DNA of 64,000 nucleotides from Longimicrobiaceae bacterium (GCA_030146875.1 JASLAX010000066.1:1-64000); one strand, 5' to 3'; shown: positions 55,167-64,000, counted from the stretch's first letter. The notes: a model not told the origin generated them from the letters alone. Numbers and translations: made by a program.

Positions 55167-56575
55167 GCATCGCCGATCCCGCGACCCGCGCACGCCACGA
55201 GACCCCGTACGCCGACGTCCTGGGGACGATCGGGTGGACGCCGCTGATCCGCCTGAACCGCGTGGCGCAGGGCATCCGCACCCCGGTCTACGCCAAGGCG
55301 GAGTTCATGAACCCCGGCGGGAGCGTGAAGGACCGGATCGGGCCGGCGATCATCGAGGCCGCCGAGCGCGAGGGGCGGCTGCGCCCGGGCGGCACCGTGG
55401 TGGAGGGGACGAGCGGCAACACCGGGGTGGGGCTGGCGCTGGCGGCGGCGATCAAGGGCTACCGCTGCGTCTTCACCATCCCGGACAAGATGAGCCAGGA
55501 GAAGGTGCGGCTGCTGCGGGCGTTCGGGGCGGACGTGATCGTCACCCCCACCGCCGTGGCGCCGGACCACCCGGACAACTACGTGATGATGGCCAAGCGC
55601 ATCGCCGAGGAGACCCCCAACGCGATCCTGGCCAACCAGTTCTACAACCAGGCCAACCCCGAGGCGCACTACCGCACCACCGGCCCGGAGATCTGGGAGC
55701 AGACGGGCGGGCGGGTCACGCACTTCGTATCCGCGGCGGGGACGGGCGGCACGGTGACCGGCGTGGGGCGCTACCTGAAGGAGCGGAACCCGGCCGTGCG
55801 CATCCTGGCCGGCGACCCGCAGGGCTCCATCCTGGCGGGCTACGCCGCCACCGGGGTGAAGGGAGAGGGCGCCCCGTACAAGGTGGAGGGGATCGGGCAG
55901 GACAAGGTGCCGGGAACGCTGGACATGTCGATGGTGGACGAGTGGCGCACGGTGGACGACCGCACCGCGCTGAACCTGGCGCGGCGCCTGACCCGCGAGG
56001 AGGGCCTGTTCGTGGGCGGCTCCAGCGGGCTGATCGCCCAGGTGGCGCTGGAGGTGGCGCGCGAGGTGGACGACCCCGAGGCCTGCGTCGTCTTCATCCT
56101 CTGCGACACGGGGGAGCGCTACCTCTCCAAGGTCTATAGCGACGAGTGGATGCGGGAGAACCGCATGCTGGACTCCACCCGCGTCTCGGCCGCCGACATG
56201 GTGCGCCAGAAGGAGAACGGCGCCCCCCGCGAGCTGATCGCGGTGGCCCCCGAGACGCCGGCGCGGCGCGCGCTGTCGTTCATCACGGAGCACAACGTCT
56301 CGCAGCTCCCCGTGGTGTCGGAGGGCGACTGCGTGGGGCACGTCTCCGAGGCCACGCTGATGGCGCGCGTGCTGGAGGACACCGCCCTGCTGGACCTGCC
56401 GGTGCAGCGGCTGATGGACGCGCCCCTCCCGGTGGTGGACGAGCACGTGGACCTGGCCTCCATCACGGGGCTGCTGACCCGGCAGAACCCGGCCGTGCTG
56501 GTGCGCCAGGACGGCCGGCTCGCGGGGATCGTCACGAGGTACGACGTGCTGCGCTACGTGACGGACGCGCGCTGA
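55163..56575 (+). CDS. cystathionine beta-synthase-like PLP enzyme with CBS domains
   Basis: 470 residues. The PLP domain (about 15-325) has AEFMNPGGSVKDRIG with the Schiff-base Lys, EGTSGNTGVGLA, a GTGGTVTG phosphate loop and GGSSGL. Two CBS domains follow (about 350-470). Such fusions make cystathionine from serine and homocysteine, or act as cysteine synthases; no heme-binding Cys/His is evident. Coupled to the TonB-domain gene, an unexpected partner. Confidence 0.9.
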   Translation: MSIADPATRARHETPYADVLGTIGWTPLIRLNRVAQGIRTPVYAKAEFMNPGGSVKDRIGPAIIEAAEREGRLRPGGTVVEGTSGNTGVGLALAAAIKGYRCVFTIPDKMSQEKVRLLRAFGADVIVTPTAVAPDHPDNYVMMAKRIAEETPNAILANQFYNQANPEAHYRTTGPEIWEQTGGRVTHFVSAAGTGGTVTGVGRYLKERNPAVRILAGDPQGSILAGYAATGVKGEGAPYKVEGIGQDKVPGTLDMSMVDEWRTVDDRTALNLARRLTREEGLFVGGSSGLIAQVALEVAREVDDPEACVVFILCDTGERYLSKVYSDEWMRENRMLDSTRVSAADMVRQKENGAPRELIAVAPETPARRALSFITEHNVSQLPVVSEGDCVGHVSEATLMARVLEDTALLDLPVQRLMDAPLPVVDEHVDLASITGLLTRQNPAVLVRQDGRLAGIVTRYDVLRYVTDAR

Positions 56576-56597
56576 CGGGGACGTGACGTACGGTCTT

Positions 56598-56630
56598 CGC
56601 TCCCCGGCGCCGCGGCGGTGCCGGGGAGCG
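56598..56630 (+). terminator. 11-bp hairpin after the cystathionine beta-synthase gene
   Basis: CGCTCCCCGGC pairs with GCCGGGGAGCG around an 11-base loop, followed by AACGTTTATCTTT. A reasonable intrinsic terminator. Confidence 0.7.
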
Positions 56631-56641
56631 AACGTTTATCT

Positions 56642-56669
56642 TTGCGGTTCGGGACGAACACGTTACATT
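56642..56669 (+). promoter_or_regulatory. possible promoter of the large TonB-dependent receptor
   Basis: TTGCGG (56642-56647), 16 bases, TACATT (56664-56669). The leader is about 90 bases, with AGAGGGA before the ATG. Confidence 0.5.
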
Positions 56670-56767
56670 CCTCGGCACTGCAAGCGACCGCCGGGTGCTA
56701 ACCTTCCTCTTCGCTCCGACGGGTCGTCCGGAGTCTGCCCAATCCTAATCCATCAGAGGGAAATGTG

Positions 56768-59700
56768 ATGAGACGAGGTTCGCGAACAGCAGCGAAGCTG
56801 CTGTGGGCCGTGCTGCTGGCCTTCGCCACGGTCGGCGGCGCACACGCCCAGGGGGTCACCACGGCGGCCGTCGGCGGCACGGTCACCGGCACGGCCGGCG
56901 CACCCCTCCCCAACGCGCAGGTGACGGTGCGGAACTCCGCGACCGGCTCCTCCCGCACCGTGGTCACCGACAACTCGGGACGCTACTTCGTCTCGAACCT
57001 GCTTCCCGGTGGGCCGTACACCATCTCGGCCACCCGCATCGGCAGCTCGCCGGTCACGCGCAGCGGCGTCCAGCTGGTGCTGAACCAGACGACGCGCGTG
57101 GACCTGACGCTCGCCGACCAGGCCGTGGCGCTCGAGGGCCTGACCGTCACCGCCGAGAACAACCCCGCGATCTCCAACTCGCGCACCGGCGCTTCGACCG
57201 TCATCCGCGCCGAGACGATCGAGAACCTGCCCAACCTCTCGCGCAACTTCGCGGAGCTGGCGGTGGTCTCGCCCTACGTCACGGTGACCGGCGGCTCGAC
57301 CAGCGTGGGCGGCGCGAACAACCGCTTCAACAACATCCAGATCGACGGCGCCGTCAACAACGACGTGTTCGGTCTGGCGTCCAGCGGAATCCCCGGCGGC
57401 CAGGCGAACGGCAAGGCCATCTCGCTCGAGGCGATCGACCAGTTCCAGGTGCTGGTCGCGCCGTTCGACGTGCGGCAGACCGGCTTCACCGGCGGCCTGA
57501 TCAACGCCGTGACCAAGAGCGGGACCAACCAGTTCCACGGCTCGGTCTTCGGCTACTTTCGGAACCAGGACTTCATCCGGGACCGGCTCGTCACGAGCGC
57601 CGACACGTTTGGCGCGATCGAGGAGTTCTCGAACCGCCAGTTCGGCTTCTCGCTGGGCGGGCCGGTGGTGCGCGACCGCATCCACTTCTTCGCCAACGCG
57701 GAGATCGAGCAGCGTACCACGCCGACCACGTTCGGCATCGAGAGCCCCGAGGGCAGCCTGCGCGTGCAGCACGCGCGGATCCGCCAGGTCCAGGAGATCG
57801 CGCGCGGCTACGGGCTGGAGCCCGGGAACGCGGAGATCTACACGCGCAAGAACCCGCTGACGAACCTGTTCGGGCGCATGGACTTCCGCCTGAACGACGC
57901 CAATCGGCTGGTCCTGCGCCACAACTTCACCAAGAACTCGGACGACACCAACCCGAGCCGCGGCGGGTCGCGCTTCGACCTGTCGTCGAACGCCTACCAG
58001 TTCCGCAACACCACCCACTCCAGCGTTCTGCAGCTCTTCTCGCAGCTCGGCGCCGACGCGTCCAACGAGCTGCTGCTGAACGTGCAGTTCATCCGGGACC
58101 GCCGTACGCCGAACTCGCGCTTCGCGCAGATCGAGGTCACGACCCGCGACTCGATCGGCGGACAGTCCGTGAGCGGCGCGGTCCGTTTCGGCGCCGAGGC
58201 CTTCTCTCAGGCCAACGAGCTGGACCAGGACATCGTCGAGTTCACGGACAACTACTCCCGCACCCTCGGAAACCACCGGGTGACGCTGGGCGCGACCGCG
58301 CAGTACCTGCACTTCCGCAACCTCTTCTTCCCGAACTCGCTGGGCGTGTGGCGCTTCGGCAGCCCCGCGGACTTCCAGTCGGGGCTGGCGAACAGCTACA
58401 CCCTCGCCGTTCCGTACAGCGCCGACACCGACCCGTCCGCGCGCTTCGAGGTGTTCCAGGCGGGCGGATACGTGCAGGACGAGTTCACGGTGGGCGACAA
58501 CCTGACGTTCACGGCGGGCGCGCGGGTGGACGTGCCCTACGTCCTGGACACGCCCCGCGAGAACGCGGCCTTCCGCTCGCGTTTCTCCGAGAACGGCTCG
58601 CCGCTCACCACGGGGGATGTCCCGTCGGGGAACCTGCTCTTCTCCCCGCGCGTGGGCTTCAACTGGCAGTCCTCGGGTGACAACGTCACCCAGGTCCGCG
58701 GCGGAGTGGGCATCTTCACCGGCCGCATCCCGTACGTGTGGCTCTCGAACGCGTTCGGCAACACCGGCCGCGAGTCGCTGACCCTGACCTGCTCGGGCAC
58801 GGCGAACACGCCGACGTTCAACCCGCTGAACCCGCCCACCACGTGCCGCAACGGCAGCGGCGCGCAGGACTCGGGCGGCGCGACGGTGAACCTCTTCGAC
58901 TCGGACTTCAAGTTCCCCCAGGACCTGAAGGCCTCGCTCGGGATCGACCAGGAGCTCCCGTTCGGCTTCACGGGCACCCTGGAGGGCGTCTACACCAAGG
59001 CGCGCAACCAGATCCTGGTGGAGGAGCTCAACCTGGTCGGCGCCCAGGAGGTGCCGGCGAGCTCGATGCAGGGGATCGGCGACCGGATCATCTACGGAAC
59101 GCCGCAGGCGAGCCGGGACTTCGCCTTCAACCCGGTGCGCGTGGCGAACAACTTCCGGAACGTGGTGCGGATGCGCAACACCTCCGAGGGGTACTCCTAC
59201 GCCCTGAGCGCCGAGCTGGCCCGCTCCTTCCGGAACGACCAGCTCTCGCTGCGCACCGCGTACACGTACGCCCGCTCGTACGACGTGCAGAGCCTGACCT
59301 CGAGCCAGGCGACGTCGAACATCGGCTTCGCCCCCATCGGGCGCGCCCTGGACGAGCGCGTGCTGGCGCCCTCCGCCTTCGACCGTCCGCACAAGGTGCT
59401 GGTGCAGGGCACGGCCCGCCTGCTCCCGCGCTTCGGCGGCACCGACGTGTCGGTGCTGTACGTGGGCCAGTCGGGGAGCACGTACTCGTACACGTACGAC
59501 GGCGACATCAACGGCGACGGCTTCCAGAACGCCGGCATCTTCGGGCGCAACAACGACCTGTTCTACGTTCCGAACAACGTCAACGAGCTCGCGATGGACG
59601 CCGACGACGCCCGTCTGCTGGAGGAGCTCATCGAGCTGGAGCCCTGCCTGCGCGATTCGCGCGGGAAGATCATGGAGCGCAACTCCTGCCGGAGCCCGTG

Positions 59701-60025
59701 GAGCAACTCCGTGGACCTGCGCGTGGTGCAGGGGATCCGCGGCGGGCCGGGGAACCTGAAGCTGGAGCTCAACATCTTCAACTTCTCGAACCTGCTCAAC
59801 TCCGACTGGGGCCTGCAGCAGGCCGCTCCGAACAACACCGTCACCATCCTGGACCTGGACGGGCGGGTCAACAACGACCGGAACGCGGCCATGGAGTTCG
59901 CTTACGACCTGGTGGGCTTCGCCCGCAAGGACGCGAACGGCACGCTGCGCGCGCGGCGTCCGTACAACACCTTCAACCTGTCGTCGCGCTACCAGGTCCA
60001 GCTCGGGCTGCGCTACGCCTTCTGA
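56768..60025 (+). CDS. TonB-dependent receptor with carboxypeptidase-regulatory-like domain
   Basis: 1085 residues. Signal peptide ends GGAHAQG. A carboxypeptidase-regulatory-like beta-sandwich (about 33-110, with GTVTGTAGAPLPNAQVTV) precedes the plug (about 125-230) and a large barrel to the last strand VQLGLRYAF. The layout is that of the Gemmatimonadota/Acidobacteria OmpA- or carboxypeptidase-regulatory-like receptors, also seen in SusC-like proteins. A GTG lies directly upstream of the chosen ATG. Its own promoter and terminators on both sides make it a single-gene unit. Ligand unknown. Confidence 0.9.
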   Translation: MRRGSRTAAKLLWAVLLAFATVGGAHAQGVTTAAVGGTVTGTAGAPLPNAQVTVRNSATGSSRTVVTDNSGRYFVSNLLPGGPYTISATRIGSSPVTRSGVQLVLNQTTRVDLTLADQAVALEGLTVTAENNPAISNSRTGASTVIRAETIENLPNLSRNFAELAVVSPYVTVTGGSTSVGGANNRFNNIQIDGAVNNDVFGLASSGIPGGQANGKAISLEAIDQFQVLVAPFDVRQTGFTGGLINAVTKSGTNQFHGSVFGYFRNQDFIRDRLVTSADTFGAIEEFSNRQFGFSLGGPVVRDRIHFFANAEIEQRTTPTTFGIESPEGSLRVQHARIRQVQEIARGYGLEPGNAEIYTRKNPLTNLFGRMDFRLNDANRLVLRHNFTKNSDDTNPSRGGSRFDLSSNAYQFRNTTHSSVLQLFSQLGADASNELLLNVQFIRDRRTPNSRFAQIEVTTRDSIGGQSVSGAVRFGAEAFSQANELDQDIVEFTDNYSRTLGNHRVTLGATAQYLHFRNLFFPNSLGVWRFGSPADFQSGLANSYTLAVPYSADTDPSARFEVFQAGGYVQDEFTVGDNLTFTAGARVDVPYVLDTPRENAAFRSRFSENGSPLTTGDVPSGNLLFSPRVGFNWQSSGDNVTQVRGGVGIFTGRIPYVWLSNAFGNTGRESLTLTCSGTANTPTFNPLNPPTTCRNGSGAQDSGGATVNLFDSDFKFPQDLKASLGIDQELPFGFTGTLEGVYTKARNQILVEELNLVGAQEVPASSMQGIGDRIIYGTPQASRDFAFNPVRVANNFRNVVRMRNTSEGYSYALSAELARSFRNDQLSLRTAYTYARSYDVQSLTSSQATSNIGFAPIGRALDERVLAPSAFDRPHKVLVQGTARLLPRFGGTDVSVLYVGQSGSTYSYTYDGDINGDGFQNAGIFGRNNDLFYVPNNVNELAMDADDARLLEELIELEPCLRDSRGKIMERNSCRSPWSNSVDLRVVQGIRGGPGNLKLELNIFNFSNLLNSDWGLQQAAPNNTVTILDLDGRVNNDRNAAMEFAYDLVGFARKDANGTLRARRPYNTFNLSSRYQVQLGLRYAF

Positions 60026-60054
60026 GCCGGACGACGGCAGGGTAGGGAACGGCG

Positions 60055-60082
60055 GCGGGGCGGCGAGAGCCGCCCCGCTTCC
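60055..60082 (+). terminator. 10-bp hairpin after the receptor gene
   Basis: GCGGGGCGGC and GCCGCCCCGC pair around GAGA, followed by TTCC, about 30 bases after the stop codon. Confidence 0.7.
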
Positions 60083-60229
60083 GCAGGTAGGGGGCGCTCC
60101 GCATCCGCGGGGGCGCCCCCTGCGCGTGCGGTCTCGGCCGCCTTGCGTCGGGCCGCGGGTGCGGGCATCTTGCCGGCGGCCCGCGCGAACGGGCGCTCCT
60201 TGCGGCCAGAGCCCCTCCAATCTCTCCAG

Positions 60230-60880
60230 ATGAAGCCCTTCCTGATCGGCATCGCCGGCGGCACCGGCTCGGGCAAGACGACGGTCGCGCGCCGCATCTA
60301 CGAGTCGCTGCACCTGGACTCGGCGGCGTTCCTGGACCACGACTCGTACTACAGGGAGCTGGGCCACCTGACGCTGGAGGAGCGGCGGCAGATCAACTTC
60401 GACCACCCCGACTCGCTGGACGACGACCTGCTCGTCCAGCACCTGCAGGAGCTCCTGGCGGGGCGGGCCATCGAGAAGCCGGTCTACGACTTCGCGGCGC
60501 ACACCCGCGCGCCCGAGACGGTCCGCGTGGAGCCGCGCGACGTGGTGCTCGTGGACGGGATCCTCCTCTTCGCCAACCCGGCCCTGCGCGAACTGTTCGA
60601 CCTGAAGATCTTCGTGGACACCGACGCCGACGTGCGCTTCATCCGCCGCCTGCGCCGGGACCTGGAGCTGCGCGGCCGCACGCTGGACTCTGTGATCGAG
60701 CAGTACCTGCGCACGGTGCGCCCCATGCACTTCGAGTTCGTGGAGCCCTCCAAGCGCTGGGCCGACGTCATCCTCCCTCGCGGCGGCCAGAACGTCGCCG
60801 GCATCGAGGTGGTCGCCGCCCGCGTCCGCGAGCGCCTGGCCGAGAACGCCCGCCGCGAGGAAGCCGCCGTCTCCGCGTAG
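60230..60880 (+). CDS. udk: uridine kinase
   Basis: 216 residues; phosphorylates uridine and cytidine in pyrimidine salvage. P-loop GGTGSGKTTVAR, then DHDSYYREL, FDHPDSLDDDLL, and VDGILLFANP with FVDTDADVRFIRR. The ATG at 60230 matches the usual N-terminus; a frame extension upstream to 60143 lacks family character. Confidence 0.95.
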   Translation: MKPFLIGIAGGTGSGKTTVARRIYESLHLDSAAFLDHDSYYRELGHLTLEERRQINFDHPDSLDDDLLVQHLQELLAGRAIEKPVYDFAAHTRAPETVRVEPRDVVLVDGILLFANPALRELFDLKIFVDTDADVRFIRRLRRDLELRGRTLDSVIEQYLRTVRPMHFEFVEPSKRWADVILPRGGQNVAGIEVVAARVRERLAENARREEAAVSA

Positions 60881-60926
60881 CCTCACCGCCGCGTCCTGCA
60901 CCCGCACGGGTCCCAACTGCTTTGTT

Positions 60927-61117
60927 CCACGCGGGGACGCGGAGAGAAGACGGGAGAGACGCGGAGGCGCGCCCGCGGCATCCCATCCCCCATCGCCCTC
61001 TGCCGGAAGCCTCCGCTCCTCTTCCACGAGAGCCGGCCCCGCGCGGGAGGCGGCGACGAGGCCGCCGTTGGCGTTCTCCGCGTCTCCGCGCCCTCCGCGT
61101 CTCCGCGTGAAGACACG
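60927..61117. repeat. GCGGAG-rich inverted arms, MITE-like
   Basis: The left arm carries ACGCGG-ACGCGGAG-type repeats and the right arm their reverse complement (CTCCGCGTCTCCGCG). The roughly 190-base unit with imperfect inverted ends lies between converging genes and is noncoding. Confidence 0.6.
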
Positions 61118-61152
61118 TCGCCGGACGGCCGACCGGATCCCGCGGAAACGAA

Positions 61153-61185
61153 ACGGCCGGCGCCCCCGTGAGGGACGCCGGCCGT
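61153..61185 (-). terminator. hairpin after adenosine deaminase
   Basis: ACGGCCGGCG and CGCCGGCCGT pair perfectly, with a smaller CCC/GGG inner stem. It lies 24 bases beyond the minus-strand stop and is followed by TTTCG on that strand. Confidence 0.75.
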
Positions 61186-61208
61186 CGCCGCCCGGGAGCC
61201 GAGACGCG

Positions 61209-62258
61209 TCAGGCCGCCACGCGCTCGTCGGAGAGGGTGGCGATCTCGGCGCGGACCTCGTCGAGCAGCGCGAGCTTCTCGGGGCGGTGCAGGAACGCGC
61301 TGTCGAAGCCCATCAGGGCGATGTCGGTCAGCTCGTCCCAGGTGAAGCCCAGGTGCTCGTGCGCCCGCCAGTACTCCTCGGTGACGGTCGTGGCGCTCAT
61401 CAGCCGGTTGTCGGTGTTGAGCGAGACGATGATGCCCTGGTCGTAGTACTGGCGCACCGGGTGCTCCTCGAACGAGGCGACGGCACGCGTCTGCACGTTG
61501 GAGGTCAGGCAGATCTCGATGGGGATGCGGAAGTCGTTCACGAACCGCATCAGGTCGGGATCCTCGAACAGCCGCGTGCCGTGGCCGATCCGGTTGGCGC
61601 GGCAGTAGTGCAGCGCCTGGTGGATGGACTCGGGGCCGTACGCCTCGCCGGCGTGGATGGTGGCCGCCATGTTCTTGTTGATGACGGTGTAGAACGCGTC
61701 CTTGTGCTTCTTGGCCGGGTAGTTGTACTCCGCGCCCGCCAGGTCGAAGGCGACGACGCCGCGGTCCTTGAAGGCGACCGTCAGGTCGGCCAGGTCGCGC
61801 GAGGTGCCCGGCTCCATGTTGCGGATGCCGCAGATGATGACGCCGGTGCGGATGCCGAAGTCCTCCTCGGCGCGCTTCAGGCCCCGCAGCGGCGCCTCCA
61901 CCGTCTCGGTGAGCGGCAGCCCGCCGCGGGAGTTCAGGATGGGCGAGTAGCGGATCTCGGCGTAGCGCACGTTCTCGCCCGCCAGGTCCTCGGCCAGCTC
62001 GTAGGCGATCCGCTCCAGCGACTCCGCCGTCTGCATCACGGACAGGGTGATCTCGAACCGCTCCAGGTACTCCACCAGGTTGCGGGCGTCCTTCACGTGC
62101 ATGTAGTCGCGGAGCGCCTCGGGGTCGCTCTCGGGCATCTTCTGTCCGTACATCTCCGCCAGCTCCAGCATCGTCTCGGGGCGCAGCGAGCCGTCGAGAT
62201 GGACGTGGAGCTCGGCCTTGGGCAGGCGGTGCAGCAGCTCTCGGGTGACCTGGACCAT
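61209..62258 (-). CDS. add: adenosine deaminase
   Basis: 349 residues; deaminates adenosine to inosine. Zinc site HVH in AELHVHLDGS, His/Glu in TIHAGEAYG, and NTDN in SLNTDNRL. The NTDN where many family members have NTDD is found in some bacterial adenosine deaminases. ATG 62258 is chosen because AAGGA lies about nine bases upstream; 62267 is an alternative. With udk it puts two nucleoside-salvage genes in convergent orientation. Confidence 0.93.
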   Translation of the reverse strand: MVQVTRELLHRLPKAELHVHLDGSLRPETMLELAEMYGQKMPESDPEALRDYMHVKDARNLVEYLERFEITLSVMQTAESLERIAYELAEDLAGENVRYAEIRYSPILNSRGGLPLTETVEAPLRGLKRAEEDFGIRTGVIICGIRNMEPGTSRDLADLTVAFKDRGVVAFDLAGAEYNYPAKKHKDAFYTVINKNMAATIHAGEAYGPESIHQALHYCRANRIGHGTRLFEDPDLMRFVNDFRIPIEICLTSNVQTRAVASFEEHPVRQYYDQGIIVSLNTDNRLMSATTVTEEYWRAHEHLGFTWDELTDIALMGFDSAFLHRPEKLALLDEVRAEIATLSDERVAA

Positions 62259-62317
62259 CGGGACCATCCTTGCGGGTGTGTGCGCGACCGTCCCGCGGCC
62301 GCTTCCGCCTACGAAAA

Positions 62318-62339
62318 TGCCGCTGCGGGGGCAGCGGCA
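62318..62339 (-). terminator. Rho-independent terminator after rhomboid gene
   Basis: TGCCGCTGC and GCAGCGGCA pair around four bases; on the minus strand the stem is followed by TTTTCG. It stands between the rhomboid stop and adenosine deaminase. Confidence 0.8.
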
Positions 62340-62412
62340 CGTCTCGTGTGCGGACGAGGGGCGGGACGAGCGGGGTTTACGGGACCCCGCGGCCCCCACC
62401 CACAAGCTACGC

Positions 62413-63138
62413 TCACCACTCCAGCCGCGCCACCTCCTCGGGCGGAAGGCGGATCCCCCGGCGCTTGGCCTCCACCAGGCGGCGCTTCTCGAACACCTTG
62501 ATCAGCACCAGCCCCGCCACGAACCCGCCCACGTGCGCCCACACGGCCACGCCGCCGGCGCCCTCCTCGGGGCGCGGCCCCAGCGTGGACACCCCCATGA
62601 AGAGCTGGATGGCGAACCAGTAGCCCAGCAGCACCCACGCGGGAAGGTTCAGGAAGAAGAGCGGCGGCACCCAGGTCTGCACCCGCACGCGCGGGTAGAG
62701 GAGGATGTACCCGCCCATCACGCCGCTGATGGCGCCGCTCGCGCCCACGGCGGGGATGGAGCTGCCGGCGGAGAGCAGGACGTGCGCCAGCCCCGCGGCC
62801 ACCCCGCAGACCAGGTAGAAGACCAGGAAGCGGATGTGCCCCATGGAGTCCTCGACGTTGTTCCCGAAGACCCACAGGAAGAGCAGGTTGCCGATCAGGT
62901 GGCTCCAGCTCCCGTGCATGAACATGGACGAGAGCAGGCTCCCCCACCGCAGCCCCTCCACGGGACACGCGCCGGTGATCTCGCACGGGTAGGTGCCGAA
63001 GACCACCACCGAGGCCTCCAGCGCCTGCGCCGTGCCCGCCCCCTGCAGCAGGAACCACGCGGCCACGTTCGCCACCAGGAAGACGATGGTGACGAACGGC
63101 GTGATCTCCGTGGGGTTCTCGTCGCGGATCGGGAGCAC
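62413..63138 (-). CDS. rhomboid-family intramembrane serine protease
   Basis: 241 residues with six transmembrane segments. The catalytic pair is Ser134 in GASGAISG and His202 in WAHVGGF, and MHGSWSHLIGNLLFL with its oxyanion Asn/His is present. GTG 63138 is chosen with GAGGAA upstream; the in-frame upstream stretch is Arg/Pro-rich and unlikely to be translated. A soluble C-terminal tail ends in EEVARLEW. Substrate unknown. Confidence 0.92.
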   Translation of the reverse strand: MLPIRDENPTEITPFVTIVFLVANVAAWFLLQGAGTAQALEASVVVFGTYPCEITGACPVEGLRWGSLLSSMFMHGSWSHLIGNLLFLWVFGNNVEDSMGHIRFLVFYLVCGVAAGLAHVLLSAGSSIPAVGASGAISGVMGGYILLYPRVRVQTWVPPLFFLNLPAWVLLGYWFAIQLFMGVSTLGPRPEEGAGGVAVWAHVGGFVAGLVLIKVFEKRRLVEAKRRGIRLPPEEVARLEW

Positions 63139-63233
63139 GGTTCCTCGTGGGCCGGTGAGCGGTGGACGGCGAGCCGCCGGCCCTCGCACGCAAGAACGGG
63201 GCAGCGGTGGGACAGCGACCACGTGGGACGACG

Positions 63234-63265
63234 GAGCCCCCGCGGGATCGTTTCCGCGGGGGCTC
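63234..63265 (-). terminator. 12-bp hairpin after the 5'-nucleotidase-like gene
   Basis: GAGCCCCCGCGG and CCGCGGGGGCTC pair perfectly around eight bases. On the minus strand it lies 23 bases beyond the stop. Confidence 0.75.
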
Positions 63266-63288
63266 TCTCGCCGGCCGTCCGACGGAGG

Positions 63289-64000
63289 CTACCGGTCGGT
63301 GCGCACCCGCTGCTCGGCGGCGGCCTTCTCCACCAGCGCCGCCGGGACGATCTGCCAGTTGCGCCGGAAGACGTCGGCGGGGGCCAGGGAGCCGCGCTGC
63401 CCGATCTCGGCGATCAGCAGGTCGCGGATGGACTCGCCCTTGTCGTACACGACCGCCGCGCCGATGAACATGGAGAAGCCGCCGCTCCCGCTCGCCCGGT
63501 AGTTGTTGAGCGCGATGGTGAAGGTGTCCGCGGGCGCCACCGGCCGCCCGTTGCGCTCCAGCCGCACCACGCGCTGCCCCACGGGGCGGGTGAGGTCCAG
63601 CGTGTAGTCCACCCCGGAGACCACGTCGAAGTTGTAGCCGGGGAACGCCGGGTTCACGATGCGCTCGCAGGTGCCGCCGGGGCAGGGCAGGTAGTACTCG
63701 GCGCTCTTCTCCAGGTACGCCCGGAGCTGCGCCCCGGTGATGCGCAGCGCCTTGAGGGTGTTGTCGTAGACGTAGAGCCCCGCGACGTCCGCCACCGTGA
63801 CCGGCCCCTCGGGGATGCGCGAGGTGAGCGAGAACGCCGCCGTCCCCGACAGGTCCGCGCCCGTGACCTTGCGCTGGATCTCGTTGATCAGGTCGGTGAT
63901 GGGGGTGTCCTCCACCCGCGCCCGCTCGGACGTCCAGACGGCGCTGGAGGTGCCGATGCGGCGGTTGACGTAGGCCAGCGTGCGCTGGTGCGCGTCCCCG
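63289..64000 (-). CDS. bifunctional metallophosphatase/5'-nucleotidase, C-terminal part
   Basis: The reading frame runs off the right edge, so the N-terminus is missing. The visible 236 residues are the 5'-nucleotidase C-terminal domain (substrate-binding half): NEIQRKVTGADLSGTAAF, GLYVYDNTLKALRITGAQL, PGYNFDVVSGVDYTLDL and ALNNYRASGSGGF. Such enzymes are exported and cleave nucleoside 5'-phosphates or UDP-sugars. The C-terminus ends RVRTDR with no further motif. Confidence 0.9.
   Translation of the reverse strand, partial: GDAHQRTLAYVNRRIGTSSAVWTSERARVEDTPITDLINEIQRKVTGADLSGTAAFSLTSRIPEGPVTVADVAGLYVYDNTLKALRITGAQLRAYLEKSAEYYLPCPGGTCERIVNPAFPGYNFDVVSGVDYTLDLTRPVGQRVVRLERNGRPVAPADTFTIALNNYRASGSGGFSMFIGAAVVYDKGESIRDLLIAEIGQRGSLAPADVFRRNWQIVPAALVEKAAAEQRVRTDR

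Larger units (their letters stand above)
60881..61208. other. 328-base gap between convergent udk and adenosine deaminase genes
   Basis: No gene. It contains inverted GCGGAG-rich arms (60927-60975 and 61071-61117) and the adenosine deaminase terminator (61153-61185). Confidence 0.65.

Noticed and set aside
56753..61027. A 1424-codon minus-strand frame opposite the TonB-dependent receptor
   Set aside because: It is the complement of a real, well-conserved gene in very GC-rich DNA, where long antisense frames arise by chance. It has no recognisable domain.

Overview
The window comes from a very GC-rich (by eye about 70% or more) Gram-negative chromosome. Gemmatimonadota, perhaps a Longimicrobium relative, is the best guess: TonB-dependent outer-membrane proteins including one with an N-terminal carboxypeptidase-regulatory-like domain, tandem OmpA-like exported proteins, many lipoproteins, dense operons joined by ATGA or GTGA overlaps, and GTG starts. 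This is inferred from gene style, not from a database search. The stretch is mostly core chromosome with accessory touches.

Left part (1-7.8 kb): the tail of an IS630-type transposase, a small unknown gene, then a minus-strand set (TetR regulator, enoyl-CoA hydratase, aldehyde dehydrogenase, thiolase, PaaG-like isomerase, 3-hydroxyacyl-CoA dehydrogenase, PaaF-like hydratase). It looks like beta-oxidation or the lower phenylacetyl-CoA pathway. From 7.9 to 14.7 kb: a lipoprotein with an apparent frameshift, two paralogous HExxH metalloproteases on either side of tRNA-Leu(CAA), a DksA/TraR-like protein and an ECF sigma factor.

Middle (14.9-35.7 kb): citrate synthase, isocitrate dehydrogenase, leucyl aminopeptidase and a TonB-plug protein; the yicC-gmk-rpoZ-coaBC-udg operon followed by dnaB; radA-ispD; an exported protein, tyrosine phosphatase, aroE and comF; then gap, pgk-tpiA and secG. 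From 35.9 to 41.7 kb: a two-repeat protein of unknown function, a membrane protein, two tandem paralogous exported beta-barrel-like proteins (the second behind a textbook sigma-54 element), rpiA-rpe and tRNA-Leu(UAA).

Right part (41.7-64 kb): a ParA/ParB-like pair whose parB is frameshifted, a TPR protein with a DUF218 protein, an active plus inactive M16 peptidase pair, a Nudix hydrolase, an ECF sigma/anti-sigma pair, holA, mutS, a TonB-domain lipoprotein joined to a cystathionine beta-synthase-like enzyme, a large TonB-dependent receptor, uridine kinase, and on the minus strand adenosine deaminase, a rhomboid protease and the end of a 5'-nucleotidase.

Strong hairpins separate most transcription units. 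Dispersed palindromic repeats occupy the hbd-paaG, dnaB-radA and udk-add gaps. No CRISPR array, rRNA operon or complete mobile element was seen.
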